Source: Nitrospinia bacterium
Lineage (GTDB): Bacteria > Nitrospinota > Nitrospinia > Nitrospinales > JAJDAT01
Length of the DNA stretch: 64,000 bases
Direction: 5' to 3'
Assembly (NCBI GenBank): GCA_029261715.1
Contig: JAJDAT010000025.1
Location: 1 to 64,000 of the forward strand
A model generated the notes under the pieces. That model was given only the letters and a program-made list of their open reading frames with translations, was not told where the DNA came from and searched no databases. Positions 1-8,460 of this stretch are shown here, one piece after another. How positions within the stretch are numbered: position 1 is the stretch's first letter; each line of letters begins with the position of its first letter. The position numbers and the translations under genes were made by a program.

Positions 1-198
1 AACACAAACGAGCTTTTACCACACTTTTTCCACCGACTTCATAAACGCGAGGATTTATTCACAGCTCAACAGATTCAACTACAAATTTTGAATTTAATTT
101 TAAAACAAACTTGACTTCGTCTGTTTCATAGCAGGGTGACAATTATTTAATTCAGTGTGATCCTTATTCCTTTAAATAAACTCTAGGATAGAGGGAAA

Positions 199-513
199 AT
201 GAAAAAACAATTTGGTCTCTGGATATTTTGCTTTGCGTTTTTCCCGGTTTTGGTTTTTGCCGCTGATGTTGATCCTGAAATACAATCCCACTGCGATAAG
301 ACTGCTGAAAATGATTTGAATGCAAAAAAAACGTGTGTCGAAGAACAAGAAAAAGCAAAGCATTGGCTTGAAAGTCGTCGAATCTCAAATGAGATTCAAT
401 TAGATTGTAGAGTATTTTCGAAGGGTGATTGGCTGGTTAAAAAAGCGTGCGTTGAGAAAAGGGAAATGGAAATGGCTGATACGGTTTACGAAGGTTCCTT
501 CTCATCAAATTGA
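199..513 (+). CDS. small secreted four-cysteine protein
   Basis: A 104-residue protein of unknown function. It starts with a basic Met-Lys-Lys followed by a hydrophobic stretch ending in VFAA, a typical Sec signal peptide, so it should act in the periplasm. The mature part holds four Cys in two similar halves, each of the form Cys, about 14 residues, Lys-Lys, one residue, Cys-Val-Glu, which suggests an internal duplication and two disulfides. A GAGGG Shine-Dalgarno lies just before the ATG. It stands alone ahead of a repeat-rich gap. No family recognised; the ORF is supported by signal peptide, RBS and internal repeat. Confidence 0.6.
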   Translation: MKKQFGLWIFCFAFFPVLVFAADVDPEIQSHCDKTAENDLNAKKTCVEEQEKAKHWLESRRISNEIQLDCRVFSKGDWLVKKACVEKREMEMADTVYEGSFSSN

Positions 514-547
514 TGTAGAGAAAAATACTTCTTTGGAAGTATGAGAT

Positions 548-690
548 TTCTCGATCCTTCGAGTGCCTCAGGACAGGCTGAACTCGAAATGACATTTAAT
601 CGAGGCGACCCTTCGACAAGTACTTCGACAGGCTCAGTATAAACTTCGGGTGACAATATTGAGGCTCTGAATGACATGCAGCGGGGACTG
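548..690. repeat. degenerate CTTCGACAGGCTCAG palindromic repeats
   Basis: This non-coding stretch carries several degenerate copies of a short repeat built around CCTTCGACAGGCTCAG with GGGTGACAAT or GAATGACAT tails, in both orientations. Related copies recur between genes at about 1.35, 3.43, 4.71 and 10.3 kb. They resemble the REP-like intergenic repeats common in many environmental genomes. Function unknown; they may be residues of a non-autonomous element. Confidence 0.6.
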
Positions 691-728
691 ATATAGACGC
701 TGTTAATTGTTTTTTTATAGTTACCCTT

Positions 729-1313
729 ATGACTAAAAAACTAAACAATCTCTTAATTGAAATTAAGGATTGCAGGTTATGCGAAGATCATCTCCCTTTA
801 GGTCCGCGACCTGTTGTCCAAGCTAGCTCGAAAGCTAAAATTCTGGTGGCGGGGCAGGCTCCTGGTCGGAAAGTCCATGAATCGGGAGTTCCATTTGACG
901 ACGCTAGCGGTGAACGGTTGCGCGATTGGATGGGAATCGATAGAGAGATATTCTATGACGCTTCCAAAATTGCGATTGTGCCTATGGGGTTTTGTTTTCC
1001 GGGAACGGGTAAATCAGGCGATCTGCCGCCTCGCCCGGAATGCGCCGAGGCTTGGCGAGAAAAGCTGCTTTCGAATTTACCCCAAATAGAGTTAACGCTC
1101 GTAATTGGAAAATACGCTCAGGATTATCATCTAGGAACTCTTCAAAAAAAGAACTTAACCGAAACGGTAAGATCCTGGAAAGAATACTGGAAGATAAAAG
1201 TATTGCCGCTTCCACACCCCAGCCCACGCAATAATATCTGGCTTCGTAAAAATGATTGGTTCGAAGAAGACGTTCTACCTACCTTGAAGTCGAAAGTTCA
1301 AAAACTAATTTGA
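729..1313 (+). CDS. uracil-DNA glycosylase superfamily protein
   Basis: A 194-residue protein of the UDG superfamily, predicted to take part in base-excision repair of deaminated or damaged bases. Motif 1 appears as GQAPGRKVHESGVPFDD around residues 42-58, and the C-terminal motif as LPHPSPRNN around residue 160. Two Cys lie close together near the N-terminus (CRLC, residues 15-18), and two more occur in GFCFPG and PECAEA. This is compatible with a four-Cys iron-sulphur cluster as in family 4/5 enzymes. It is shorter and distinct from the second UDG-like gene at 43.2-43.9 kb. Family membership is clear; substrate and activity are inferred. Confidence 0.8.
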   Translation: MTKKLNNLLIEIKDCRLCEDHLPLGPRPVVQASSKAKILVAGQAPGRKVHESGVPFDDASGERLRDWMGIDREIFYDASKIAIVPMGFCFPGTGKSGDLPPRPECAEAWREKLLSNLPQIELTLVIGKYAQDYHLGTLQKKNLTETVRSWKEYWKIKVLPLPHPSPRNNIWLRKNDWFEEDVLPTLKSKVQKLI

Positions 1314-1339
1314 ATCGCAGGAATAAGTGATTCGTTTGT

Positions 1340-1720
1340 TGGAATTGAGGCGACCCTTCGACCTTGCTCTTAAGGAACTAAAATAAGGAAGTTGCACTTC
1401 CCTTCGACCAGTCCTTCGAGAGCCTCAGGATAAACTTCGGACAGGCTTAGGGCTCAGTATGACATTTATTAAATTTTTCTATTTTTAGTTCCTTGTTCAA
1501 TCAACACAGGCACTCGGTCTGGGGCTGACGCTCAGGGTGACAATATTAGAACTCTGGATGACACGCGGTGGTGGACTGGCGCAAACCAAACATACTTTTG
1601 TTTTACGATTACTTTTCTATACTAAAAGCAAAGAGGTGTAGCGCTTTTCTTCGACCTTGCTCAGAACAGGCTCCCACCTCAATTGACAGTTTTTAAAACG
1701 AAGTGATTCTTCGACAGGAT
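1340..1720. repeat. second block of degenerate palindromic repeats
   Basis: The roughly 600-bp gap between the UDG gene and the ATP-grasp gene contains no convincing ORF. It holds several fragments of the CCTTCGACAGGCTCAG family, with tails GGATAAACTTCGG, CAGTATGACATTTA and GGGTGACAATATT, in both orientations and interrupted by AT-rich sequence. The pattern suggests repeated insertion and decay. Confidence 0.55.
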
Positions 1721-1908
1721 TACTTTGATAATTGATGGGAATTTTTTTGGGTTTTCTTTATCTGTAGAATTAGTTCGGGTTTTATTGTCAGGAAACTATT
1801 TGAATTGGGAATAAAAAAAACTTAGCGGTTTTTTTTGCTACAATGGGGCCGAATTTGAAGAGATGGTTATTCTGATAATTTGAAAAATCGCTTTGGAAAT
1901 ATTATCGT

Positions 1909-3348
1909 ATGAAATTTTCCTACTACGAACCCGAAGAATTTTTTGACGAATACTTTGAGTCCAAAGGTCAGCCCTGGCCTTGGGCTGAGAAAGTTATCGA
2001 TAGACTCCATCAACTCTCAAAGAGCGAGTTGGTCAGTCGGCAAAAAGCGGCGGAAGCGGCTTTCATGCAAATGGGAATCACCTTCGGCGTTTACGGCGAC
2101 CAGAAGGGATTAGAAAAAGTTTTTCCTTTTGATATCATCCCCCGTATTGTAAACGCTAAAGATTGGGATCTAATCGATCGCGGAATCAAACAGCGTGTTT
2201 ACGCTTTAAACAAATTCATCAACGACATTTATAACGAACAAAAAATCATTAAGGACGGGATCATCCCCAGAGAAATGATTCTTTCTTCGATAGCTTATCG
2301 CAAAGAGTGCGTAGGTTTAAAACCTCCTAAAGGGATTTGGTGCCATATCAGCGGTATCGATTTAATCCGCGACCGCGACGGGCAATTCTACGTTCTTGAA
2401 GATAATTTGCGCTGTCCTTCGGGCGTTTCCTACGTATTGGGGAACCGCCGGGTATTAAAACAAACGCTTCCTGTTGTCTTTGAAGCTTTACCTATTCGGC
2501 CAGTCGAAGATTATTCGAGTCGGCTTGCCGCTACACTTCGACATCTTATTCCGGAAACCATCGACAAACCAAACATTGCAGTATTGACTCCAGGTATTCA
2601 CAATTCGGCTTATTTTGAGCATTCGTTTTTAGCGCAACAGATGGGTGAAGAGTTGGTAGAGGGGCAAGACTTAGTCGTGATGGATGATTTTGTTTATATG
2701 CGGACCACACACGGGTTTGAGCGCGTGGACGCAATTTATAGAAGAATCGACGACGACTTTTTAGATCCTACGGTTTTTCGTCCTGATTCCCTATTAGGCG
2801 TTCCGGGTATTATGAAATCGTATCGCGCCGGTAAGGTGGCCTTAGCCAACGCGCCTGGAGCGGGAATCGCCGACGACAAAGCGATTTACGCTTATGTTCC
2901 CGAGATCGTCAAATATTACACAGGCGAAGATATCCTGATACCAAACGTTCCGACGTTGATTTGCGATGATAAAAAAGACCGCGAACGCGTTATCGACAAC
3001 ATTAAAGATTACGTTGTGAAAACCACTCACGGTTCTGGAGGATATGGGATGTTGATCGGTCCCGCGTCTTCTACCAAAGAGCAGAAACAAATGATTGAGA
3101 ACATTAAGGCGAACCCTCGCGACTATATTGCGCAACCGGTTATCATGCTTTCGCGCGTTCCGGTGATAGAAAAAGACCGTTTTGAAGGACGGCACATTGA
3201 TTTGCGTCCCTTTGTATTGTATGGCGAAGATATTTACGTTCTACCCGGAGGATTGACGCGAGTGGCGCTTAAGAAAGGTTCTCTGGTCGTCAACTCGTCG
3301 CAAGGCGGAGGCAGTAAAGATACCTGGGTATTAAGTGGTGATGGGTAA
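1909..3348 (+). CDS. circularly permuted type 2 ATP-grasp protein (COG2308)
   Basis: A 479-residue protein of the circularly permuted ATP-grasp family (formerly DUF404/DUF407). Members are predicted to ligate a carboxylate to an amine using ATP, making a peptide or peptide-like tag. Recognisable segments are AAFMQMGITFGVYGD near the N-terminus, FYVLEDNLRCPSG, LTPGIHNSAYFEH, VDAIYRRIDDDFLDP, ANAPGAGIADDKA and VVKTTHGSGGYGML. The length is normal for the family. The next gene (+) encodes the alpha-E partner, and two transglutaminase genes follow, the full set usually found together. The start has only a weak GGAA upstream. Family assignment is firm; the product is unknown. Confidence 0.93.
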   Translation: MKFSYYEPEEFFDEYFESKGQPWPWAEKVIDRLHQLSKSELVSRQKAAEAAFMQMGITFGVYGDQKGLEKVFPFDIIPRIVNAKDWDLIDRGIKQRVYALNKFINDIYNEQKIIKDGIIPREMILSSIAYRKECVGLKPPKGIWCHISGIDLIRDRDGQFYVLEDNLRCPSGVSYVLGNRRVLKQTLPVVFEALPIRPVEDYSSRLAATLRHLIPETIDKPNIAVLTPGIHNSAYFEHSFLAQQMGEELVEGQDLVVMDDFVYMRTTHGFERVDAIYRRIDDDFLDPTVFRPDSLLGVPGIMKSYRAGKVALANAPGAGIADDKAIYAYVPEIVKYYTGEDILIPNVPTLICDDKKDRERVIDNIKDYVVKTTHGSGGYGMLIGPASSTKEQKQMIENIKANPRDYIAQPVIMLSRVPVIEKDRFEGRHIDLRPFVLYGEDIYVLPGGLTRVALKKGSLVVNSSQGGGSKDTWVLSGDG

Positions 3349-3691
3349 GGCTTTAAATTAATAAATTGTTGAACCGCAACACTCACAGAGTGATGTCGCT
3401 CAATAAAGGCTTTTACCGCAAAGACGCCCTTCGACAGGCTCAGCACAAGCTCCGAAGCGACGAAGGATCTAGGTATAAAAGAGAGGAATTAAATTTATTG
3501 AATCGATGCGAGATCCTTCGCAGAACCTAAAGGTTCTTCTCAGGAAGACACGCAAAGGAGGTTGAGTCATACAAACTCCTATGATTTTCTTAAACTGCTT
3601 GCTCTTATTTTTCTTTGCGCTCTCTGCGTCTTTGCTGTAAAAAAAGGTTTTTGTGATTTTAAAATATGAATACTGAATTAAAAATAAAACC
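3349..3691. repeat. repeat-bearing gap between ATP-grasp and alpha-E genes
   Basis: A 343-bp gap without a plausible gene. Around 3427-3560 it carries copies of the CCTTCGACAGGCTCAG family, including arms reading GAAGGATC and GATCCTTCG that could pair. These partner genes are usually tightly linked, so the repeats look like later insertions into an operon. Confidence 0.5.
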
Positions 3692-4681
3692 ATGTTAAGT
3701 CGAGTCGCAAATTCAATCTATTGGATGAGTCGTTATTTAGAAAGGGTGGAGAATACCGCTCGCTTAATTGACACTCAATTAAATATGATTTTGGATTTGC
3801 CTCCTATGCGCGACGATCGAAACGCATGGAGACCTCTAATCAGTATTACGGGAGACGATGAATATTTTAAAGAGCGTTATGGAGATGCCACTAGAGAAAA
3901 TGTGATGTACTTTCACACTTTCGATGCAGAATATCAAAACTCGATCAATTTCTGCCTCACCGCCGCAAGAGAAAACGCAAGGTCGGTCAGGGAAGTGATT
4001 CCTTCGGAAATGTGGGAACAGATAAACAGACTGTACATTACTTTAAGAGGGAAGGGCGCAAGCAAAAAGGCGGCTGAACAACCACACCAATTTTATACGG
4101 ATATTAAAATGGCGTGTCATTTGATATCGGGAATTGGATACTCCGCAATGTCTCATGGCGAAGCCTGGTACTTTTTACAACTGGGAAAATTTTTAGAACG
4201 CGCGGATAAAACGTCGCGCATTCTTGATGTTAAATATTTTGTCATCCTACCGCGATTAGATTATATCGGTTCTACTTTGGACAACGTGCAATGGACCGCG
4301 CTTTTGAAGTCCACCAGCTCTTTTGAAATGTACCGCAAAAGATTTAATCAAATCAGTCCCGAGAATATCGTTAGTTTTTTAGTATTCGATAAAGAGTTTC
4401 CGCGATCTATTTTGTATTGCGTGCAGCAAACGGAGAAAGCGATATTTAAAATAATGGGAACCCCTCCCGGCCCTTACAAAAGCGACTTGGATCAAGAAAT
4501 AGAAAAAATTGCTTCCAAGATCGCTCGTTCCAACGCCAATGAAATCATGATTGAAGGAATGCACAATTTTTTAGACGGTTTGCAATCTGATTTGAATGGC
4601 TTGGGGCAAAAAATTTCTGAAAATTTCTTTGAAGCAAAACCCGTCACCAATATCCACAGCTTTGGCGCGCAAGCGCAGTAG
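3692..4681 (+). CDS. alpha-E domain protein (COG2307, DUF403)
   Basis: A 329-residue, almost wholly helical protein of the alpha-E (DUF403) family. It opens with the hallmark MLSRVANSIYWMSRYLERVE and contains HGEAWYFLQLGKFLERADKT in the middle. Family members almost always sit beside the circularly permuted ATP-grasp gene and a transglutaminase. They are thought to assist in making or handling a peptide-like product. No enzymatic residues are established. Here it follows the ATP-grasp gene on the same strand after a 343-bp repeat-containing gap, so co-transcription is likely but not certain. Confidence 0.93.
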   Translation: MLSRVANSIYWMSRYLERVENTARLIDTQLNMILDLPPMRDDRNAWRPLISITGDDEYFKERYGDATRENVMYFHTFDAEYQNSINFCLTAARENARSVREVIPSEMWEQINRLYITLRGKGASKKAAEQPHQFYTDIKMACHLISGIGYSAMSHGEAWYFLQLGKFLERADKTSRILDVKYFVILPRLDYIGSTLDNVQWTALLKSTSSFEMYRKRFNQISPENIVSFLVFDKEFPRSILYCVQQTEKAIFKIMGTPPGPYKSDLDQEIEKIASKIARSNANEIMIEGMHNFLDGLQSDLNGLGQKISENFFEAKPVTNIHSFGAQAQ

Positions 4682-4699
4682 GAAGGATTGAACGACATT

Positions 4700-4750
4700 A
4701 ACCTAGATCCTTCGTCACCCTTTCAGGGCTCCTCTAGGATGACGTGGAGA
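4700..4750. repeat. single degenerate palindromic repeat copy
   Basis: Between the convergent alpha-E and transglutaminase genes lies one copy of the repeat family, reading CCTAGATCCTTCG near its left end and CTCTAGGATGACG at its right. These arms can pair as a hairpin, so it could also act as a bidirectional transcription stop, though there is no clear T-run. Confidence 0.4.
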
Positions 4751-4827
4751 TGGGCTATTGACTTGAAGTTTTATTTATTTTCTATAAACCTTTGACGAAG
4801 CTCCTCAACGAACCACCCGAAACTTAA

Positions 4828-7800
4828 TTAAACAGGATTACGTCTTAAGTCCAAGGTATATGGGAAGTCTTTATTGGTTTCCGTAATAGGAATAATGCGT
4901 TGCCCAGGCGAGTGCCCCATCGCTTGGAATCGAGAAGAAAGCCGGGACTCTGCTTCGCTTTCGTTAACGGGGATTTTTTCGTAATGCCTCCCGCCAGGAT
5001 GAGTTACGTAGTAAGTGCATCCGCCGATAGACCGCTCGTAACGCCGGTCGATAATATCAATGACTAACGGCGTGTGTATGGGCAGGGTAGAGTGCAGACA
5101 GGATGGCGGAGCCCAAGCTTTATAGCGGATTCCCGCTACATAAACGCCGTTTTGTCCGGTGGACCTTAAAGGCACTGGACGGCCGTTGCAGGTGACTAAG
5201 TAATGGGAATCGTTGAATCCTTCCACTTTGAGTTGTAATCGTTCGACGGAGGAATCTACCGACCGGCTCACCGATCCCTGATACATTTCTTCGCCAAGTA
5301 CGTGCCACGGTTCTAGCGCCATTCTTAATTCAAGATCGATTTGATTGATTCGGGTAGACCCATAATAAGGAAATCTAAAATCTCTGAATGGGAGAAACCA
5401 ATCTAATTCGAAGTCGTAACCCGAAATATTTAAAGCGCTCACAACATCGTTTAGATCTTCCCAAAGGTAGTGCGGCAACATAAATCGGTCGTGTAGTTCG
5501 GTTCCCCATCGAACCGGTTTTTGTCGGTAAGGCGTTGTCCAAAAAGAGGAAACGCAGGCTCTAACCAAAAGGGCTTGCAATAAATTCATTTGCGGATGCG
5601 GCGACATTTCGAATCCTCGGAGTTCGACTAATCCCAAGCGTCCTCTATTGCTGTCTGGGCTGTACAACTTATCGATACAAATTTCGGCGCGATGCGTGTT
5701 CCCTGTAATATCGACGAGAATATTTCTGAACAACCGATCCACTAACCAATAGGGCGATTCTCCAAATTCTGGCGTTTGTTGAAACGCAATTTCCAGTTCA
5801 TAAAGAGAATCCAAGCGCGCTTCATCGATTCGTGGAGATTGGCTTGTTGGGCCAATAAACATGGAAGAGAAAAGATAAGACAGCGACGGATGATTTTGCC
5901 AAAACGCAACGACACTGCGCAACATATCGGGCCGTTTCAGGAAAGGGCTGTCCGAGGGCGTTGGTCCGCCAATGGTTATATGATTGCCGCCTCCGGTGCC
6001 TACGCGACGTCCGTCTAATAAGAACTTATCGGTTGAAAGTTTTGAGAGGCGAGCCTCTTCATAAACAGTATTGATTATATTTTTTAACTCCTCCCACGAG
6101 CCGGAGGGTTGCACGTTCACTTCAATCACGCCAGGATCGGGAGTTACTTTGAAATTTGATATCCGCAAATCGTTTGGCGGCTCGTACCCTTCCAATACAA
6201 TGGGGATATCCAGGCTTTTCGCCGTTTTTTCAATAGCGGAGACCAGTTCTAAGAAATTCTCAATGAGGGTTGTTGGCGGTAAAAAAACATGTAGTAATCC
6301 ATCTCGACTTTCGACGCATAAAGTAGGACGAATTAAGCCAACCTCTTCGTCTTTGGGATGGGTGGCTTCAAGCTCTTTTTGTTTTTTTAAATCGGGCGTT
6401 TGCGATGAGTCTTTAAAAGTTGGTAGGTCGGGAAGTGGTTCAAAAGTGTTTCTCTCAGGGGGATTTTGTTCTTCGATTACCTTTTTTTGCGTCAGGCTAT
6501 TGAAAGGCAATCGCAATCCGATAGGGGAATCTCCCGGCGTTAAGATCAAACGCCCGTTTCTAAAATCCCATGAACAACTGATCCAGCGCTTAAATTTTAA
6601 CGAAAATAGTAAAGGCAGTACATAGCCTACTGGCTCGCTAAGATTCTTATCCAATAACTTTTGCAGTCTTTCCCGTTCCATTTTTTCATAAAGGTCTGCT
6701 TTTAAGATTTCTCCTTCTTGGGGTAACCGGTTTTCTTTCCAAAGGTGATAAACAGCGTCTTCATACGCGGGCATGGCGAAATTAGATGGAATGCCTAATT
6801 GTTTCATCAGCTCAAGGGTAAAAATTTGAGCGGTATCCGCATCGTGTTTGTAATCTTTTTCGATATCGGCAAGCAGAGAGGAGTTGCCCCAAATAGGCAC
6901 TCCGTCTTTTCTCCAGAAGGAATTTAAAGACCAGCGCGGCATGATTTCCCCTGGATACCATTTACCTTGGCCAAAGTGAAGAACTCCGCCGGGGGAGAAT
7001 TTATCCCTTAATTTCAACAGCAAATCGTTGCCCAGTTTCTTTTTATTAGGGCCCATTGCGGTGAAATGCCATTCTTCCCCCTCCAGATCTTCCAGGGAAA
7101 CGAAGGTAGGTTCGCCGCCCATCGTTAACTGAACCCCATTGTTCTTTAAATCTTGGTCTACTTTATGACCAATTTTGTCGATCTGGTTCCATACTCGTTT
7201 GGAGTATGGTTTGGTCAATTTTAAATCCTCTTTGATGCGGGTAAAATGCATCTTATGTTCAAACTCGGTTTCGCAAGGTCCCAACGCGCCTGTAATTGGA
7301 GCGGCGCTCGAAGGATTTGGAGTGCAGCAAAGGGGGATATGGCCTTCGCTGGCAAGGTTTCCGGATGTTGGGTCTAGTCCAACCCAGCCAGCGCCTGGTA
7401 AGTAGACCTCCGTCCAGGCGTGCAAATCGGTGAAATCGGTAAAATCAGCTTCCGATCCCGCAAGCGTATCAAGCGGTACTTGATCGGGTTTTAATTGAAT
7501 GAGGTAACCGGAGGTAAACCGGGTGGCTAAACCTAAATGGCGCAATATTTGGCATAAAAGCCAGGCCATATCTCTACAGGAACCACTTTTTAGCTTGAGC
7601 GTTTCTTCGCAAGTTTGAACGCCAGGTTCCATCCTGACAATATAAGAAAGCAGTTTATTTACTTTTTGGTTAATGCCGACTAAAAACGCGTTCGTCTCCA
7701 TTTTTTTGGAGTCGAGAGTTTTTAAAAACTCGACCAGGAGTTTGCCTTTATCCTTAATTTCCAAATAAGGGCTCAGTTCTTCGGCCAAAGATTCCTCATA

Positions 7801-8115
7801 TTTAAAAGGAAATTCTTGGGCATATTCTTCGTGAAAGAAATCAAAGGGGTTGAACGCTTGAATTTCCGCGACTAAGTCGACTTCTACTTGAAATTCTTTT
7901 ATTTTATCGGGTATTAAAATACGGGCTAAATAGTTCCCAAATGGATCTTGTTGCCAATGTAGAAAATGTTTTTCGACATTGATCTTGAGGGAATAGGAGT
8001 TTATATGGGTGCGCGCGTGTGGGGCTGGTCGCAATCGGACAATTTGCGGACCCAGTTGTACTAATCGGTCGTACTTATATTTCGTTAAATGATGCAGCGC
8101 AATTTGCGTTTTCAT
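4828..8115 (-). CDS. large transglutaminase-like protein with DUF2126 domain
   Basis: A 1095-residue cytoplasmic protein, the usual size for this family. Residues 1-90 form the transglutaminase N-terminal beta domain, opening with LHHLTKYKYDRLVQLGPQIVRLRP. The papain-like transglutaminase core follows with Cys180 (GSCRDMAW), His232 (DLHAWTEVYLP) and Asp248 (GLDPTSG), a complete catalytic triad. From about residue 310 to the end runs the DUF2126 region, with TMGGEPTFVS, GRRVGTGGGNHITIGG and LVELRGFEMSPHPQM. In this conserved neighbourhood it is predicted to cleave or form amide bonds on the product of the ATP-grasp/alpha-E pair. It is transcribed towards alpha-E and away from the second transglutaminase gene. 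Confidence 0.93.
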   Translation of the reverse strand: MKTQIALHHLTKYKYDRLVQLGPQIVRLRPAPHARTHINSYSLKINVEKHFLHWQQDPFGNYLARILIPDKIKEFQVEVDLVAEIQAFNPFDFFHEEYAQEFPFKYEESLAEELSPYLEIKDKGKLLVEFLKTLDSKKMETNAFLVGINQKVNKLLSYIVRMEPGVQTCEETLKLKSGSCRDMAWLLCQILRHLGLATRFTSGYLIQLKPDQVPLDTLAGSEADFTDFTDLHAWTEVYLPGAGWVGLDPTSGNLASEGHIPLCCTPNPSSAAPITGALGPCETEFEHKMHFTRIKEDLKLTKPYSKRVWNQIDKIGHKVDQDLKNNGVQLTMGGEPTFVSLEDLEGEEWHFTAMGPNKKKLGNDLLLKLRDKFSPGGVLHFGQGKWYPGEIMPRWSLNSFWRKDGVPIWGNSSLLADIEKDYKHDADTAQIFTLELMKQLGIPSNFAMPAYEDAVYHLWKENRLPQEGEILKADLYEKMERERLQKLLDKNLSEPVGYVLPLLFSLKFKRWISCSWDFRNGRLILTPGDSPIGLRLPFNSLTQKKVIEEQNPPERNTFEPLPDLPTFKDSSQTPDLKKQKELEATHPKDEEVGLIRPTLCVESRDGLLHVFLPPTTLIENFLELVSAIEKTAKSLDIPIVLEGYEPPNDLRISNFKVTPDPGVIEVNVQPSGSWEELKNIINTVYEEARLSKLSTDKFLLDGRRVGTGGGNHITIGGPTPSDSPFLKRPDMLRSVVAFWQNHPSLSYLFSSMFIGPTSQSPRIDEARLDSLYELEIAFQQTPEFGESPYWLVDRLFRNILVDITGNTHRAEICIDKLYSPDSNRGRLGLVELRGFEMSPHPQMNLLQALLVRACVSSFWTTPYRQKPVRWGTELHDRFMLPHYLWEDLNDVVSALNISGYDFELDWFLPFRDFRFPYYGSTRINQIDLELRMALEPWHVLGEEMYQGSVSRSVDSSVERLQLKVEGFNDSHYLVTCNGRPVPLRSTGQNGVYVAGIRYKAWAPPSCLHSTLPIHTPLVIDIIDRRYERSIGGCTYYVTHPGGRHYEKIPVNESEAESRLSSRFQAMGHSPGQRIIPITETNKDFPYTLDLRRNPV

Positions 8116-8460
8116 AGAGCAGAAGCTAAATTAAAAGTAACTAAATATTACGAACCCGATCATGCAGACGACATAGAATGCTAAAAAGGCCTTTATAATA
8201 GTCTTTATTCGGGGGGAGTTCATAGCGCTTGTTCTTTTCTAAGTTAAGTGTTGAATAAATTGACTTCAAAGTTGGTTATTCCAAAAGCTCTACATATAAA
8301 AGCTATTCAAAAAATAGGAATTCATCACCTACTAAATGAAGTGAAATAATTGGCAAAATAGGTTATCTTTGGGCACATAATACCTTAGATTTTGAAGTGA
8401 AAACAACAAGCTTATGATATTGAACCCAATTTGCGAGTTTTATTCCCTTAGGAGAAAACT
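8116..8460. other. divergent intergenic region
   Basis: A 345-bp AT-rich gap between two divergently transcribed transglutaminase genes, so it should contain promoters for both. No repeat, hairpin or small ORF stood out. An AGGAG Shine-Dalgarno close to the right edge serves the TTG start of the amidotransferase fusion. Confidence 0.5.

Noticed and set aside
6071-6625. 184-residue plus-strand frame inside the 1095-residue transglutaminase gene
   Set aside because: Antisense shadow of a strongly supported coding region; Ser/Lys-rich composition is what antisense reading of this gene would produce.
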